Shown in pieces: positions 1 through 5,417 of a DNA stretch of 8,782 nucleotides. A model generated the notes under the pieces. That model saw only the letters and a list, made by a program, of their open reading frames with translations. It searched no databases and had not been told where the DNA came from. Each line of letters starts with the position of its first letter. Positions within the stretch are counted from its first letter, which is position 1. The translations under genes and the position numbers were made by a program. The DNA is from Lachnospiraceae bacterium. Its GTDB lineage: Bacteria; Bacillota; Clostridia; Lachnospirales; Lachnospiraceae. The stretch covers positions 1 to 8,782 of the forward strand of contig DNAD01000189.1 in NCBI GenBank assembly GCA_003484785.1. The letters are read 5' to 3'.

Positions 1-726
1 CTTGAGGCTGCCAGGGAAAGGCTTTTGAATGACCCCCTTATGTTCGGGGTAATGACTGTCAAGATGGGTGACGCGGACGGAATGGTCGCCGGAGCCTGCC
101 ATGCGACAGCGGATGTTTTAAGGCCTTCGCTTCAGGTTTTGAGAACCGCTCCGGGAGTGGAGATCGTGTCCGGTTTCTTTATCCTCGACGTTCCAAACTG
201 CAGCCTTGGTGCCGACGGAACCTTCCTGTTTGCGGACTGCGGGCTGAATCAGGATCCTAATCCGGAGGAGCTTGCCTGCATAGCCAACTCCTCGGCAAAG
301 AGCTTTACGAGCCTTGTAGGGCGCAAGCCCATTATCGCGATGCTGTCCCATTCTACCAAGGGCAGCGCAAAGCATCCTCTGGTTGACAAGATGGTGGAGG
401 CCACGAGGATCGCTCATGAAAAGTATCCGAAGCTTATTCTTGACGGAGAGCTGCAGACTGATGCCGCCATCATAGAAGCCGTCGGAAGGAGCAAGGCGCC
501 GGGGTCGGAGGTCGCGGGACACGCAAATGTCCTCATCTTCCCCAATCTGGATGCCGGAAATATAGGATACAAGCTGGTGGAAAGGCTTGCAAAGGCCGAT
601 GCCTTCGGGCCCATGCTTCAGGGGCTTGCAAGACCTGTAAACGATCTGTCCAGAGGCTGCAATGCCGAGGACATTGTAGGAGTTGTGGCGCTGACCGCGG
701 TACAGGCCCAGCTTATTTCTGACTGA
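1..726 (+). CDS. pta: Phosphate acetyltransferase, C-terminal part (5' truncated by window edge)
   Basis: Pta transfers the acetyl group of acetyl-CoA to phosphate, giving acetyl phosphate, the first half of the cytoplasmic acetate/ATP-forming route. The reading frame is open from base 1 to the TGA at 724–726, so 241 residues are visible. The family is about 330 residues long, so roughly 90 N-terminal residues lie off the left edge. Visible hallmarks are the ADGMVAGA block with the following RPSLQ, the FADCGLNQDPNPEEL block, the LSHSTKGSAKHP block, DGELQTDAA, and near the C-terminus NDLSRGC. The Arg of that last motif, at visible residue 218, matches the Arg310 region of the Methanosarcina enzyme. 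A TTG at 25 could look like a start, but homology continues upstream of it. No ackA follows; the next gene belongs to thiamine salvage. Identification is firm; only the N-terminus and promoter are unseen. Confidence 0.95.
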   Translation, partial: LEAARERLLNDPLMFGVMTVKMGDADGMVAGACHATADVLRPSLQVLRTAPGVEIVSGFFILDVPNCSLGADGTFLFADCGLNQDPNPEELACIANSSAKSFTSLVGRKPIIAMLSHSTKGSAKHPLVDKMVEATRIAHEKYPKLILDGELQTDAAIIEAVGRSKAPGSEVAGHANVLIFPNLDAGNIGYKLVERLAKADAFGPMLQGLARPVNDLSRGCNAEDIVGVVALTAVQAQLISD

Positions 727-736
727 TATACGATTA

Positions 737-835
737 TTGATCATCATTCAAGTTTAAATCAAAATTTTCGGGCAATGCCTGTGGGCAGGTTATCGTAAAC
801 CCCGACATTTTCATTTGACCCTGAATGATGATTAA
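737..835. repeat. ~99-nt imperfect palindrome between pta and the thi operon
   Basis: The outer arms 737–750 and 822–835 pair over 14 positions with one G·U; the core ATCATCATTCA (740–750) is perfectly complementary to 822–832. The pairing continues inward in nearly the same register: 756–759 with 813–816, 761–765 with 807–811, and 768–772 with 801–805. A small CCTG/CAGG hairpin (778–789) sits in the loop. The whole forms one long interrupted stem. No T-run follows the right arm (it is A-rich), so it is not a canonical intrinsic terminator for pta, although the inner stem 761–811 with TTTTCATTT after it could end transcription weakly. The right arm contains the putative −35 box of the thi promoter. 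It could be a MITE-like insertion, a processing site or a transcript end. No clear target-site duplication is visible. Confidence 0.6.
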
Positions 836-843
836 AAAATAAA
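815..843 (+). promoter_or_regulatory. Putative sigma-A promoter of the thiT–thiN operon
   Basis: TTGACC at 815–820 (five of six matches to the −35 consensus) is followed after 17 nt by AATAAA at 838–843 (four of six matches to −10). Predicted initiation near 849–851 would put the transcript start almost exactly at the first strand of riboswitch stem P1, as is common for riboswitch leaders. The −10 box is weak and lies in an A-rich run, so its exact placement is uncertain. Confidence 0.5.
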
Positions 844-847
844 AATT

Positions 848-966
848 AACTGCTAGGGGAGCCATGGCTGAGAAGGCTGCGGTGCTTTGGGAAAGAGGAT
901 ATTTTCCGGATACTGCATGCCGACCCTCATTACTTGAACCGGTTAATACCGGCGTAAGGAAGCGTT
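848..966 (+). promoter_or_regulatory. TPP (thi-box) riboswitch aptamer
   Basis: The invariant thi-box elements are present in order. The P2 strand AGGGG (855–859) comes first, followed by CTGAGA (868–873), the ACCCTC partner of P2 (923–928), and the pyrophosphate-side domain TTGAACC-GGTTAATACC-GGCGTAAGGAA (934–961). P5 is CCGG 939–942 with CCGG 949–952. P1 closes the element by pairing 848–854 with 961–966 around one bulged T. P3 is almost absent (GCC-AT-GGC), while the optional P3a arm is long: 875–883 pairs with 912–921 around one bulge, capped by GGAAA/TTTCC (890–894 with 903–907). TPP binding is expected to repress the downstream thiT and thiN, which take up thiamine and make TPP. The aptamer identity is very secure from motifs and gene context; exact boundaries are approximate. 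Confidence 0.95.
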
Positions 967-1177
967 TTCATGAAAGTTTCCGATCCGGAAGGCGGATCGG
1001 GACGGCCCGGTTTGTAAACAGACCGCAGCGGACTGTGAATACTTACAGGAAACGAATCAGGTGTTTGAGTTTAATTCATTCACTGTAACACCATTGCACT
1101 ATGTGCCGTGACTGTAAGATGATCACGGATGAAGATTGCCTGCCAATTACCTCCCCGGCTGAAAGGGAGGTTTTATT
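967..1177 (+). promoter_or_regulatory. Riboswitch expression platform and leader of thiT
   Basis: No gene is visible in these 211 nt between aptamer and start codon. Three simple hairpins can be read. The first is CCGATCCG/CGGATCGG, 980–987 with 993–1000, eight perfect pairs. The second is CCGTGA/TCACGG, 1106–1111 with 1123–1128. The third is CCTCCC/GGGAGG, 1150–1155 with 1165–1170. The last is the likely switch: its 3' arm is the Shine-Dalgarno sequence of thiT, 7 nt before the ATG, so folding would block ribosome binding. TTTTATT directly after it means it might also terminate transcription. The P2 strand GGGGAG (856–861) is complementary to CTCCCC (1151–1156), a possible competing anti-sequester when TPP is absent. 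That pairing is my inference. Confidence 0.6.
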
Positions 1178-1888
1178 ATGTCTTTTTTTCTGAACTGGTC
1201 TGACGAAGCTTACGAATATGTCCTGACAACACCGGGATATATTGCCCTGGCTCTCATAGCCGCCGCCGTGTTCTTTCTGGTGGTGGCGCTCAGAGATAAA
1301 AACGGGAGAAAGCTCGGCACGAGAGAGATCACCTTCTGCGCCGCGGCTATTGCGCTTGCCGCCATTACGTCTCTTATCCGGATCACTACGCTGCCCTTCG
1401 GAGGATCGATCACGCTTTGTTCGATGCTGGTGCTGAGTTTTGTGGGCTATGTTTTCGGCCCTAAGATCGGTGTAACGGCCGGTGCGGCTTACGGTATCCT
1501 TTACCTGATCCTGGAGACCTATATCTATCATCCGGCCCAGGTCCTTCTGGATTATGTCCTGGCCTTTGCGGCGCTGGGGCTTTCGGGGTTCTTTGCGGAT
1601 AAAAAGAACGGGCTTCTGAAGGGCTATGTTGTCGGCGTGACGGGAAGATATATCTGCCATGTGATTTCAGGCTATATCTTTTTTGCGGAGTTTGCTCCGG
1701 AGGGGCTAAACCCTCTGATATATACGCTCTTATATAACCTTACCTATATTCTGCCGGAAATGGTGGTTACGGTAATTTTGCTGTGTATTCCGTCGGTATC
1801 CTCGGCCCTTAAGCGGGTTAAGGCTTACACACTGGGAGATGCCGCAGGCGGGGCGCATAGCGGGAATAATTATAGTGAACGACAATAA
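1178..1888 (+). CDS. thiT: Energy-coupled thiamine transporter substrate-binding subunit ThiT
   Basis: ThiT is the membrane S-component that binds thiamine and works with the shared ECF module (EcfT and two ATPases, not in this window) to import it. The 236-residue product is very hydrophobic, with about six to seven predicted membrane segments. Family hallmarks are the PFGGSITL stretch (73–80) ahead of a long helix, GAAYGILYLILE (102–113), HPAQVLLDY (118–126), and the thiamine-pocket-like run R157, H161, SGYIFFAE, N187. An extra N-terminal membrane helix (about 20–38) precedes the core, which begins near residue 47. A polar tail of about 25 residues ends the protein. Typical ThiT is nearer 180–200 residues. 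The ATG has GGGAGG 7 nt upstream. The TPP riboswitch ahead and thiN 17 nt behind support thiamine as the substrate. Another ECF S-subunit of similar fold is the only real alternative. Confidence 0.9.
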   Translation: MSFFLNWSDEAYEYVLTTPGYIALALIAAAVFFLVVALRDKNGRKLGTREITFCAAAIALAAITSLIRITTLPFGGSITLCSMLVLSFVGYVFGPKIGVTAGAAYGILYLILETYIYHPAQVLLDYVLAFAALGLSGFFADKKNGLLKGYVVGVTGRYICHVISGYIFFAEFAPEGLNPLIYTLLYNLTYILPEMVVTVILLCIPSVSSALKRVKAYTLGDAAGGAHSGNNYSERQ

Positions 1889-1905
1889 TAAACGTGGGAA
1901 AAGGC

Positions 1906-2532
1906 ATGAAGAGATGTGTGATAGTGGGAGCGGCCCCCATAGAGCGCTATGACAGGATCAGAAAGCTTATCCGTGAGGATGATTATTTTATTTTCTGTGA
2001 CGGAGGTCTTATACATCGGGAAAAGCTGGGGGCTGAGCCCGCTCTTGTGATCGGGGACTTTGATTCGGCAAAGAGATCCGCGGCCGATGGTTATGAGGTG
2101 ATAGAGCTTCCGAGAAAAAAGGATGATACCGATACCGCATATGCGGTTAAGGAGGCATTGAAGAGGGGATTTGAGGAATTCCTTCTGATCGGGGTACTGG
2201 GCGCAAGGATCGATCATGGCCTGGGAAATCTTGCCCTTCTGCTGATGCTTGAAAAGCTGGGAAAGAGAGCTGTAATTGCCGATGATCTGTCGGAGCTTGA
2301 GATGCTGAGCGGTTTACATAATGTTGAGGTCGGCGAAAGCTTCTCATATTTTTCCGTGCTTGCCACGGCCGGCGAGGCAGGGGGAGTCACCATAGAAGGG
2401 GCAAAATACCCGGTAAGGGATGCTGTTTTCTATCCGGAGATCCCTCTGGGAGTAAGCAATGAGGTCATAAAGGGCGGCAGGGCGGTCGTCTCAGTCAGAG
2501 AAGGCTTCCTTCTCGTAGTGAAGGTATGGTAA
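1906..2532 (+). CDS. thiN: Thiamine pyrophosphokinase (thiamine diphosphokinase)
   Basis: The enzyme (EC 2.7.6.2) moves a pyrophosphate group from ATP to thiamine, making TPP in the cytoplasm. The product has 208 residues, normal for bacterial TPK. Motifs in order are DGG (32–34), LVIGDFDS (47–54), KKDDTDTAYAV (71–81), GARIDHGLGNL (99–109) and a C-terminal SNEV (184–187); the acidic residues of the second and third motifs bind Mg-ATP. I chose the ATG at 1906 because GGGAA lies just upstream at about the right spacing and because KRCVIVG begins the first beta strand of the family. A GTG at 1894 in the same frame would add four residues but has no good ribosome site. It lies 17 nt after thiT and must share its riboswitch-controlled transcript, so uptake and activation of thiamine are regulated together. 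Confidence 0.95.
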   Translation: MKRCVIVGAAPIERYDRIRKLIREDDYFIFCDGGLIHREKLGAEPALVIGDFDSAKRSAADGYEVIELPRKKDDTDTAYAVKEALKRGFEEFLLIGVLGARIDHGLGNLALLLMLEKLGKRAVIADDLSELEMLSGLHNVEVGESFSYFSVLATAGEAGGVTIEGAKYPVRDAVFYPEIPLGVSNEVIKGGRAVVSVREGFLLVVKVW

Positions 2533-2541
2533 ATGCCCCCC

Positions 2542-2604
2542 GGGGACGGAGTCAGTGGTCCATTTTAGACTGAGTGTATAGGATGGACCACCGACTCCGT
2601 CCCC
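2542..2604. repeat. REP/REPIN-like inverted repeat with 22-nt arms
   Basis: The left arm 2542–2563 starts GGGGACGGAGTCAGTGGTCC. The right arm 2583–2604 is its reverse complement with a single mismatch (A2554 against C2592). The 19-nt loop is 2564–2582. The sequence GTCC-ATTTT following the left arm has a partial echo in GGGTCATTTT at 2607–2616. The GGGGACGG…GTCC wording resembles, from memory, the palindromic repeats scattered through Clostridia genomes that are linked to IS200-like REP-associated tyrosine transposases; no transposase is present here. Sitting 9 nt after the thiN stop, the transcript would form a very stable hairpin that could protect the 3' end or stop transcription, although no strong T-run follows. 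The inverted repeat is certain; the family assignment is an inference. Confidence 0.8.
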
Positions 2605-2626
2605 ATGGGTCATTTTGAAATTTGTG

Positions 2627-2656
2627 TTGACAAAGGGCATATGAGTACCGTATAAT
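2627..2656 (+). promoter_or_regulatory. Consensus sigma-A promoter for rpmF
   Basis: TTGACA (2627–2632) and TATAAT (2651–2656) are exact matches to both boxes, separated by 18 nt. Transcription should start near 2663, giving a leader of about 105 nt before rpmF. This is the strongest promoter visible in the window, fitting a ribosomal protein gene. Confidence 0.88.
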
Positions 2657-2768
2657 TGCACAAGTACGGATTTTGTTCGGGGATGTTGAATAAAGTTCAG
2701 TAAATAATTCCCGGTTTTCGATAAATCATGGGTTTTAGTGACCGGAGTATCATAAGGGAGGTGACAAA
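2657..2768 (+). promoter_or_regulatory. 5' leader of rpmF with strong ribosome binding site
   Basis: No open frame of note is found here. A short CCGGT/ACCGG pairing (2711–2715 with 2741–2745) is the only obvious structure. The GGGAGGTGA at 2756–2764 is a near-perfect Shine-Dalgarno sequence, with its GGAGG core 7 nt before the rpmF ATG. I see no remnant of the DUF177 (YceD) gene that usually precedes rpmF. Confidence 0.5.
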
Positions 2769-2948
2769 ATGTCTATATGTCCTAAGAATAAATCTTCCAA
2801 GGGTAGAAGAGATCAGAGAAGAGCCAACTGGAAGATGAATGTTCCTACGCTGGTAAAGTGCAGCAAGTGCGGCGAGCTTATGGTACCGCACAGGGTATGC
2901 AAGGCCTGCGGCTCATATAACAAAAAAGAGATCATACCGCAGGATTGA
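2769..2948 (+). CDS. rpmF: 50S ribosomal protein L32
   Basis: This 59-residue protein is a component of the large ribosomal subunit. It begins MSICPKNKSSKGRRDQRRAN, the basic tail typical of L32, followed by W21 and the PTLVKCSKCG stretch. Four cysteines arranged as two CxxC pairs (C31, C34 and C44, C47) form the zinc ribbon, so this is the zinc-binding (C+) form; C4 is outside the ribbon. Length is normal for the family. The start is fixed by the GGGAGGTGA site just upstream. The gene has its own consensus promoter and its own terminator, so here it appears to be transcribed alone rather than with plsX, although the two remain adjacent as in many bacteria. Confidence 0.97.
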   Translation: MSICPKNKSSKGRRDQRRANWKMNVPTLVKCSKCGELMVPHRVCKACGSYNKKEIIPQD

Positions 2949-2963
2949 CAGGTGAAACGCTTT

Positions 2964-2990
2964 TGGCTGCCGCAAAACGGCAGCCATTTT
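2964..2990 (+). terminator. Intrinsic terminator of rpmF
   Basis: TGGCTGCCG (2964–2972) pairs perfectly with CGGCAGCCA (2978–2986) around a CAAAA loop, and TTTT follows immediately, with further T-rich sequence to about 3008. It starts 15 nt after the rpmF stop codon. Confidence 0.95.
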
Positions 2991-2999
2991 ACTTTGTGT

Positions 3000-3028
3000 T
3001 TGCTTTTTACCCGAATGTCTAGTATAGT
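3000..3028 (+). promoter_or_regulatory. Probable sigma-A promoter of the plsX–smc gene group
   Basis: TTGCTT (3000–3005) and TATAGT (3023–3028) are separated by 17 nt, with four and five of six consensus matches respectively. It lies directly after the rpmF terminator and 47 nt before the plsX start, where a new promoter is needed. I saw no FapR-like operator palindrome in the gap. Confidence 0.7.
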
Positions 3029-3075
3029 AGATAAGGAAATCAGCGCTTATCATAATTGTTTGGGAAGGTTTTGAG

Positions 3076-4089
3076 ATGGTTCGGATTGTTGTTGATGCCA
3101 TGGGAGGGGATTATGCCCCCAGCGTCCCTGTCAGGGCGGCTGTCAATGCTGTAAGGGAGAATGCGGATATTAAGGTTTTTCTGGCAGGAAAGCAGGATCT
3201 GATCGAAAAGGAGCTGGTCGTACTGGAGCATGACAGCGACCGGATTGAGATAGTCGGCTGTGAGGAGGTTATTGAAACAGGTGAGCCTCCGGTAATGGCC
3301 ATAAGGAAAAAGAAGGATTCCTCCATCGTAAGGGGCCTTTACATGGTAAAGAACGGAGAGGCCGATGCTTTTATATCCTCCGGGAGCTCCGGGGCAATCC
3401 TTGTTGGAGGTCAGGTGATCGTGGGAAGGCTCAAGGGAGTTGAGAGGCCGCCTCTTGCCCCGCTTATCCCTACCGAGAACGGGGCCTGCTGTCTTATAGA
3501 CTGCGGCGCCAACGTGGATGCCAGAGCGTCTCATCTGGTACAGTTTGCCAAGATGGGATCCTTATATATGGAGCATGTTATGGGCGTTGCCTCCCCGAAG
3601 GTGGCCATAGTAAACATCGGCGCAGAGGAGGAAAAGGGCAATATGCTCGTTAAGGAGACCTTTCCTCTGTTAAAGAGCTGTCCCGATATCAACTTCATCG
3701 GCAGCATCGAAGCTCGGGATATTCCCTTCGGCAAAGCCGATGTGGTGGTATGTGAAGCCTTTGTAGGTAATGTGATCCTTAAATTTTACGAGGGGACGGG
3801 GAGCATGATGCTTTCGGCGATCAAAAAGGGCCTGATGACAAACCTTCGTTCAAAGCTCGGGGCACTTCTTATAAAGCCTGCCCTGAAATCGTCACTTAAG
3901 AAATTTGATCCCTCAGAGTACGGCGGGGCACCGCTTTTAGGCCTTAACGGGCTGGTGGTAAAGGCCCACGGCAGCGCCAAGGAGAAGGAGATCTCCATCG
4001 CAATAAAACAGTGTGTTACTTTTAAGGAACAGAATATTAACGAGAAGATAGACGAGCAGATCAACGGATATGGCTCGATAGAGATATAG
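3076..4089 (+). CDS. plsX: Phosphate acyltransferase PlsX (acyl-ACP:phosphate transacylase)
   Basis: PlsX converts acyl-ACP and phosphate to acyl phosphate, the donor used by PlsY in the first step of phospholipid synthesis; it is a peripheral membrane enzyme. The 337-residue length is normal. Family motifs are the N-terminal [11 protein letters not shown], the glycine-rich [12 protein letters not shown] (the position of SAGNTGA in many homologues), the APLIPT and [10 protein letters not shown] blocks, [24 protein letters not shown], and the C-terminal [18 protein letters not shown]. The ATG at 3076 has GGGAAGG 7 nt upstream. acpP, which encodes the carrier of its substrate, follows after 95 nt without a visible terminator, so the two are probably co-transcribed. 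There are no internal oddities. Confidence 0.98.
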   Translation: MVRIVVDAMGGDYAPSVPVRAAVNAVRENADIKVFLAGKQDLIEKELVVLEHDSDRIEIVGCEEVIETGEPPVMAIRKKKDSSIVRGLYMVKNGEADAFISSGSSGAILVGGQVIVGRLKGVERPPLAPLIPTENGACCLIDCGANVDARASHLVQFAKMGSLYMEHVMGVASPKVAIVNIGAEEEKGNMLVKETFPLLKSCPDINFIGSIEARDIPFGKADVVVCEAFVGNVILKFYEGTGSMMLSAIKKGLMTNLRSKLGALLIKPALKSSLKKFDPSEYGGAPLLGLNGLVVKAHGSAKEKEISIAIKQCVTFKEQNINEKIDEQINGYGSIEI

Positions 4090-4184
4090 GACAAGCAGTC
4101 TGCAGGCAGAAAGGCTTGAGCCGGGGCGCAGGATATGAATTGCAGAGCGCCGCAGAACAGGAAACTACAGCCGGAGGATGTGAA

Positions 4185-4415
4185 ATGGAATTTGAAAAGG
4201 TTCAGAAGATTATAGCGGAGGTTCTTAACGTCGATCCCGATGAGGTACAGGCGGACACAAAGTTCGTCGATGATCTGGGGGCGGATTCCCTTGATATCTT
4301 TCAGATCATAATGGGAATTGAGGAGGAATTCGATATCGAGATCTCCACCGAGGACGCTGAGCAGATCGTTACGGTCGGGGATGCAGTGGAACAGATAAAG
4401 AATGCGATAAGCTGA
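4185..4415 (+). CDS. acpP: Acyl carrier protein
   Basis: ACP carries growing fatty acids on a phosphopantetheine arm in the cytoplasm. The product has 76 residues and is strongly acidic. The attachment site is Ser35 in [12 protein letters not shown], followed by the recognition helix ending in EEEFDIEI. Phe/Gln-Ile residues replace the Val-Glu-Leu found after DSLD in the Escherichia protein. The ATG at 4185 is chosen because GGAGG (4173–4177) lies 7 nt before it and the family begins at this point. The frame is open upstream to a TTG at 4116, but those 23 codons have no family similarity. Position after plsX and before rnc is the standard arrangement and marks it as the fatty-acid ACP rather than one for a secondary pathway. 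Confidence 0.97.
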   Translation: MEFEKVQKIIAEVLNVDPDEVQADTKFVDDLGADSLDIFQIIMGIEEEFDIEISTEDAEQIVTVGDAVEQIKNAIS

Positions 4416-4641
4416 CAATTGATTGTTGCCTGTGAGAGGAAATGATACGATCAAAAAAAACGGATCGGATCAGCACGATCTGCTATGAAGATCAGCGCAT
4501 CGGCAACAAAAAAGCGCAGCTTTCATGACCCATAAAAAGTTGTATGCGATTCCGGCAGGGATGTTTACATTCTTGCTGTATTTCTATGGGCATAAATCGA
4601 AGACGTATCTGAACAGGAAGATGCAGTCGGAAGAGGTAATA
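4416..4641 (+). other. 226-nt acpP–rnc gap
   Basis: No independent gene is supported. TTGTTGCC (4423–4430) can pair with GGCAACAA (4502–4509) over eight perfect positions around a 71-nt loop. Within the loop are an A8 run and five GATC sites in 45 nt (4449–4493). From 4525 the rnc frame is open, giving an in-frame extension of 39 codons with a hydrophobic FTFLLYFYG run; it lacks a convincing ribosome site and has no RNase III similarity. No intrinsic terminator and no convincing promoter were seen, so rnc may be read from upstream. Confidence 0.4.
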
Positions 4642-5331
4642 ATGAATTTTGAAGATGCGGCCAGGGAGCTGGAAAAAAAGCTTGACTACTCATTCAAAAA
4701 TCCGGAATATCTGTTAAAGGCGCTGACGCACAGTTCTTACGCAAACGAGCAGAAGCTTGAAAAAACCGATGATTATGAACGGCTGGAGTTTCTGGGAGAT
4801 GCGGTGCTTGAGCTGTCTGTGAGCGATTATCTGTTTAAAAACATGCCGGATCTCAGAGAAGGAGAGATGACAAAGCTCAGAGCCGCTCTTGTATGTGAGC
4901 CTACCCTTGCCTTCTGTGCCAGAGCCCTTGACCTGAACAACTATATCCTCTTAGGCAAGGGCGAGGAGATGACCGGCGGAAGAACAAGGGATTCCATTAT
5001 ATCGGACGTTTTTGAGGCCGTAACAGGAGCCATCTATCTGGACGGCGGTCTGGAGCGGGCGAAGGCCTTTATTTATGAGTATGTCCTGACTGACATGTAT
5101 AATAAAATAGAATTTGTGGATTCCAAGACAAATCTGCAGGAATATGTCCAGGATAAGGGACTGGAACTCAGATATGAGCTGCTGTCCGAGAAAGGGCCTG
5201 CACACGACAGGGAGTATGAGGCTGCTGTCATAGTGGACAATAAGGAGATAGCCAGAGGCACCGGGAAATCAAAGAAGCATGCAGAGCAGGAGGCGGCTTA
5301 TTCGGCTCTTTTAAAGATTAGGAACTGTTGA
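4642..5331 (+). CDS. rnc: Ribonuclease III
   Basis: RNase III cuts double-stranded RNA, matures rRNA precursors and turns over structured mRNAs in the cytoplasm. The product has 229 residues, the usual size. The catalytic domain holds the signature ERLEFLGDAV (46–55, with acidic E49 and D53) and SDVFEAVTGAIYLDGG (121–136, with D122 and E125), which bind the two metal ions. The C-terminal dsRNA-binding domain spans about 161–227, starting TNLQEYVQ and ending with the lysine-rich GTGKSKKHAEQEAA. I chose ATG 4642 because AGAGG lies 5 nt upstream and MNFEDAARELEKKLDYSF aligns with the normal N-terminus. An upstream ATG at 4525 in the same frame would give 268 residues but the added part is unlike the family. 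smc follows after 86 nt, a common pairing in Firmicutes. Confidence 0.97.
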   Translation: MNFEDAARELEKKLDYSFKNPEYLLKALTHSSYANEQKLEKTDDYERLEFLGDAVLELSVSDYLFKNMPDLREGEMTKLRAALVCEPTLAFCARALDLNNYILLGKGEEMTGGRTRDSIISDVFEAVTGAIYLDGGLERAKAFIYEYVLTDMYNKIEFVDSKTNLQEYVQDKGLELRYELLSEKGPAHDREYEAAVIVDNKEIARGTGKSKKHAEQEAAYSALLKIRNC

Positions 5332-5417
5332 AAATAACTCACACCAAGGCTTGTCTTTTTGCCCGACATCACTGACGAAAAATCGCCGGCGTTAATAAGC
5401 GTAAAGGATAACTTCCG
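5332..5417 (+). other. rnc–smc intergenic spacer
   Basis: These 86 nt hold no terminator and no clear promoter, so smc is probably co-transcribed with rnc. The only notable short motif is the self-complementary CGCCGGCG. The smc ribosome site (AAAGGA, about 5403–5408) is weaker than those of rpmF, thiT and acpP. Confidence 0.4.

Noticed and set aside
118..747. A 209-codon minus-strand frame opposite pta
   Set aside because: It is the antisense shadow of the clearly conserved pta gene, and the protein has no recognisable features.
864..1088. A 74-codon + strand open frame inside the riboswitch and leader
   Set aside because: It starts within the aptamer itself, its sequence is fully explained by the thi-box folds, and AGGGGA is only 3 nt from its ATG. 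No protein similarity is recognisable.
1150..1176. Purely transcriptional terminator at the thiT ribosome site
   Set aside because: The hairpin is followed by TTTTATT, but its 3' arm is the Shine-Dalgarno itself, so I treat sequestration as the main reading and termination as an additional possibility.
1076..1660. A 194-codon minus-strand frame opposite thiT and its leader
   Set aside because: It has the charged, low-complexity composition typical of antisense reading through a membrane protein gene, and it would run through the riboswitch platform.
3786..4454. A 222-codon minus-strand frame opposite plsX and acpP
   Set aside because: It overlaps two well-supported genes in the opposite strand and shows no family motifs.
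4423..4509. Intrinsic terminator after acpP
   Set aside because: The only good stem (8 bp) encloses a 71-nt loop and is followed by an A-run, not a T-run.
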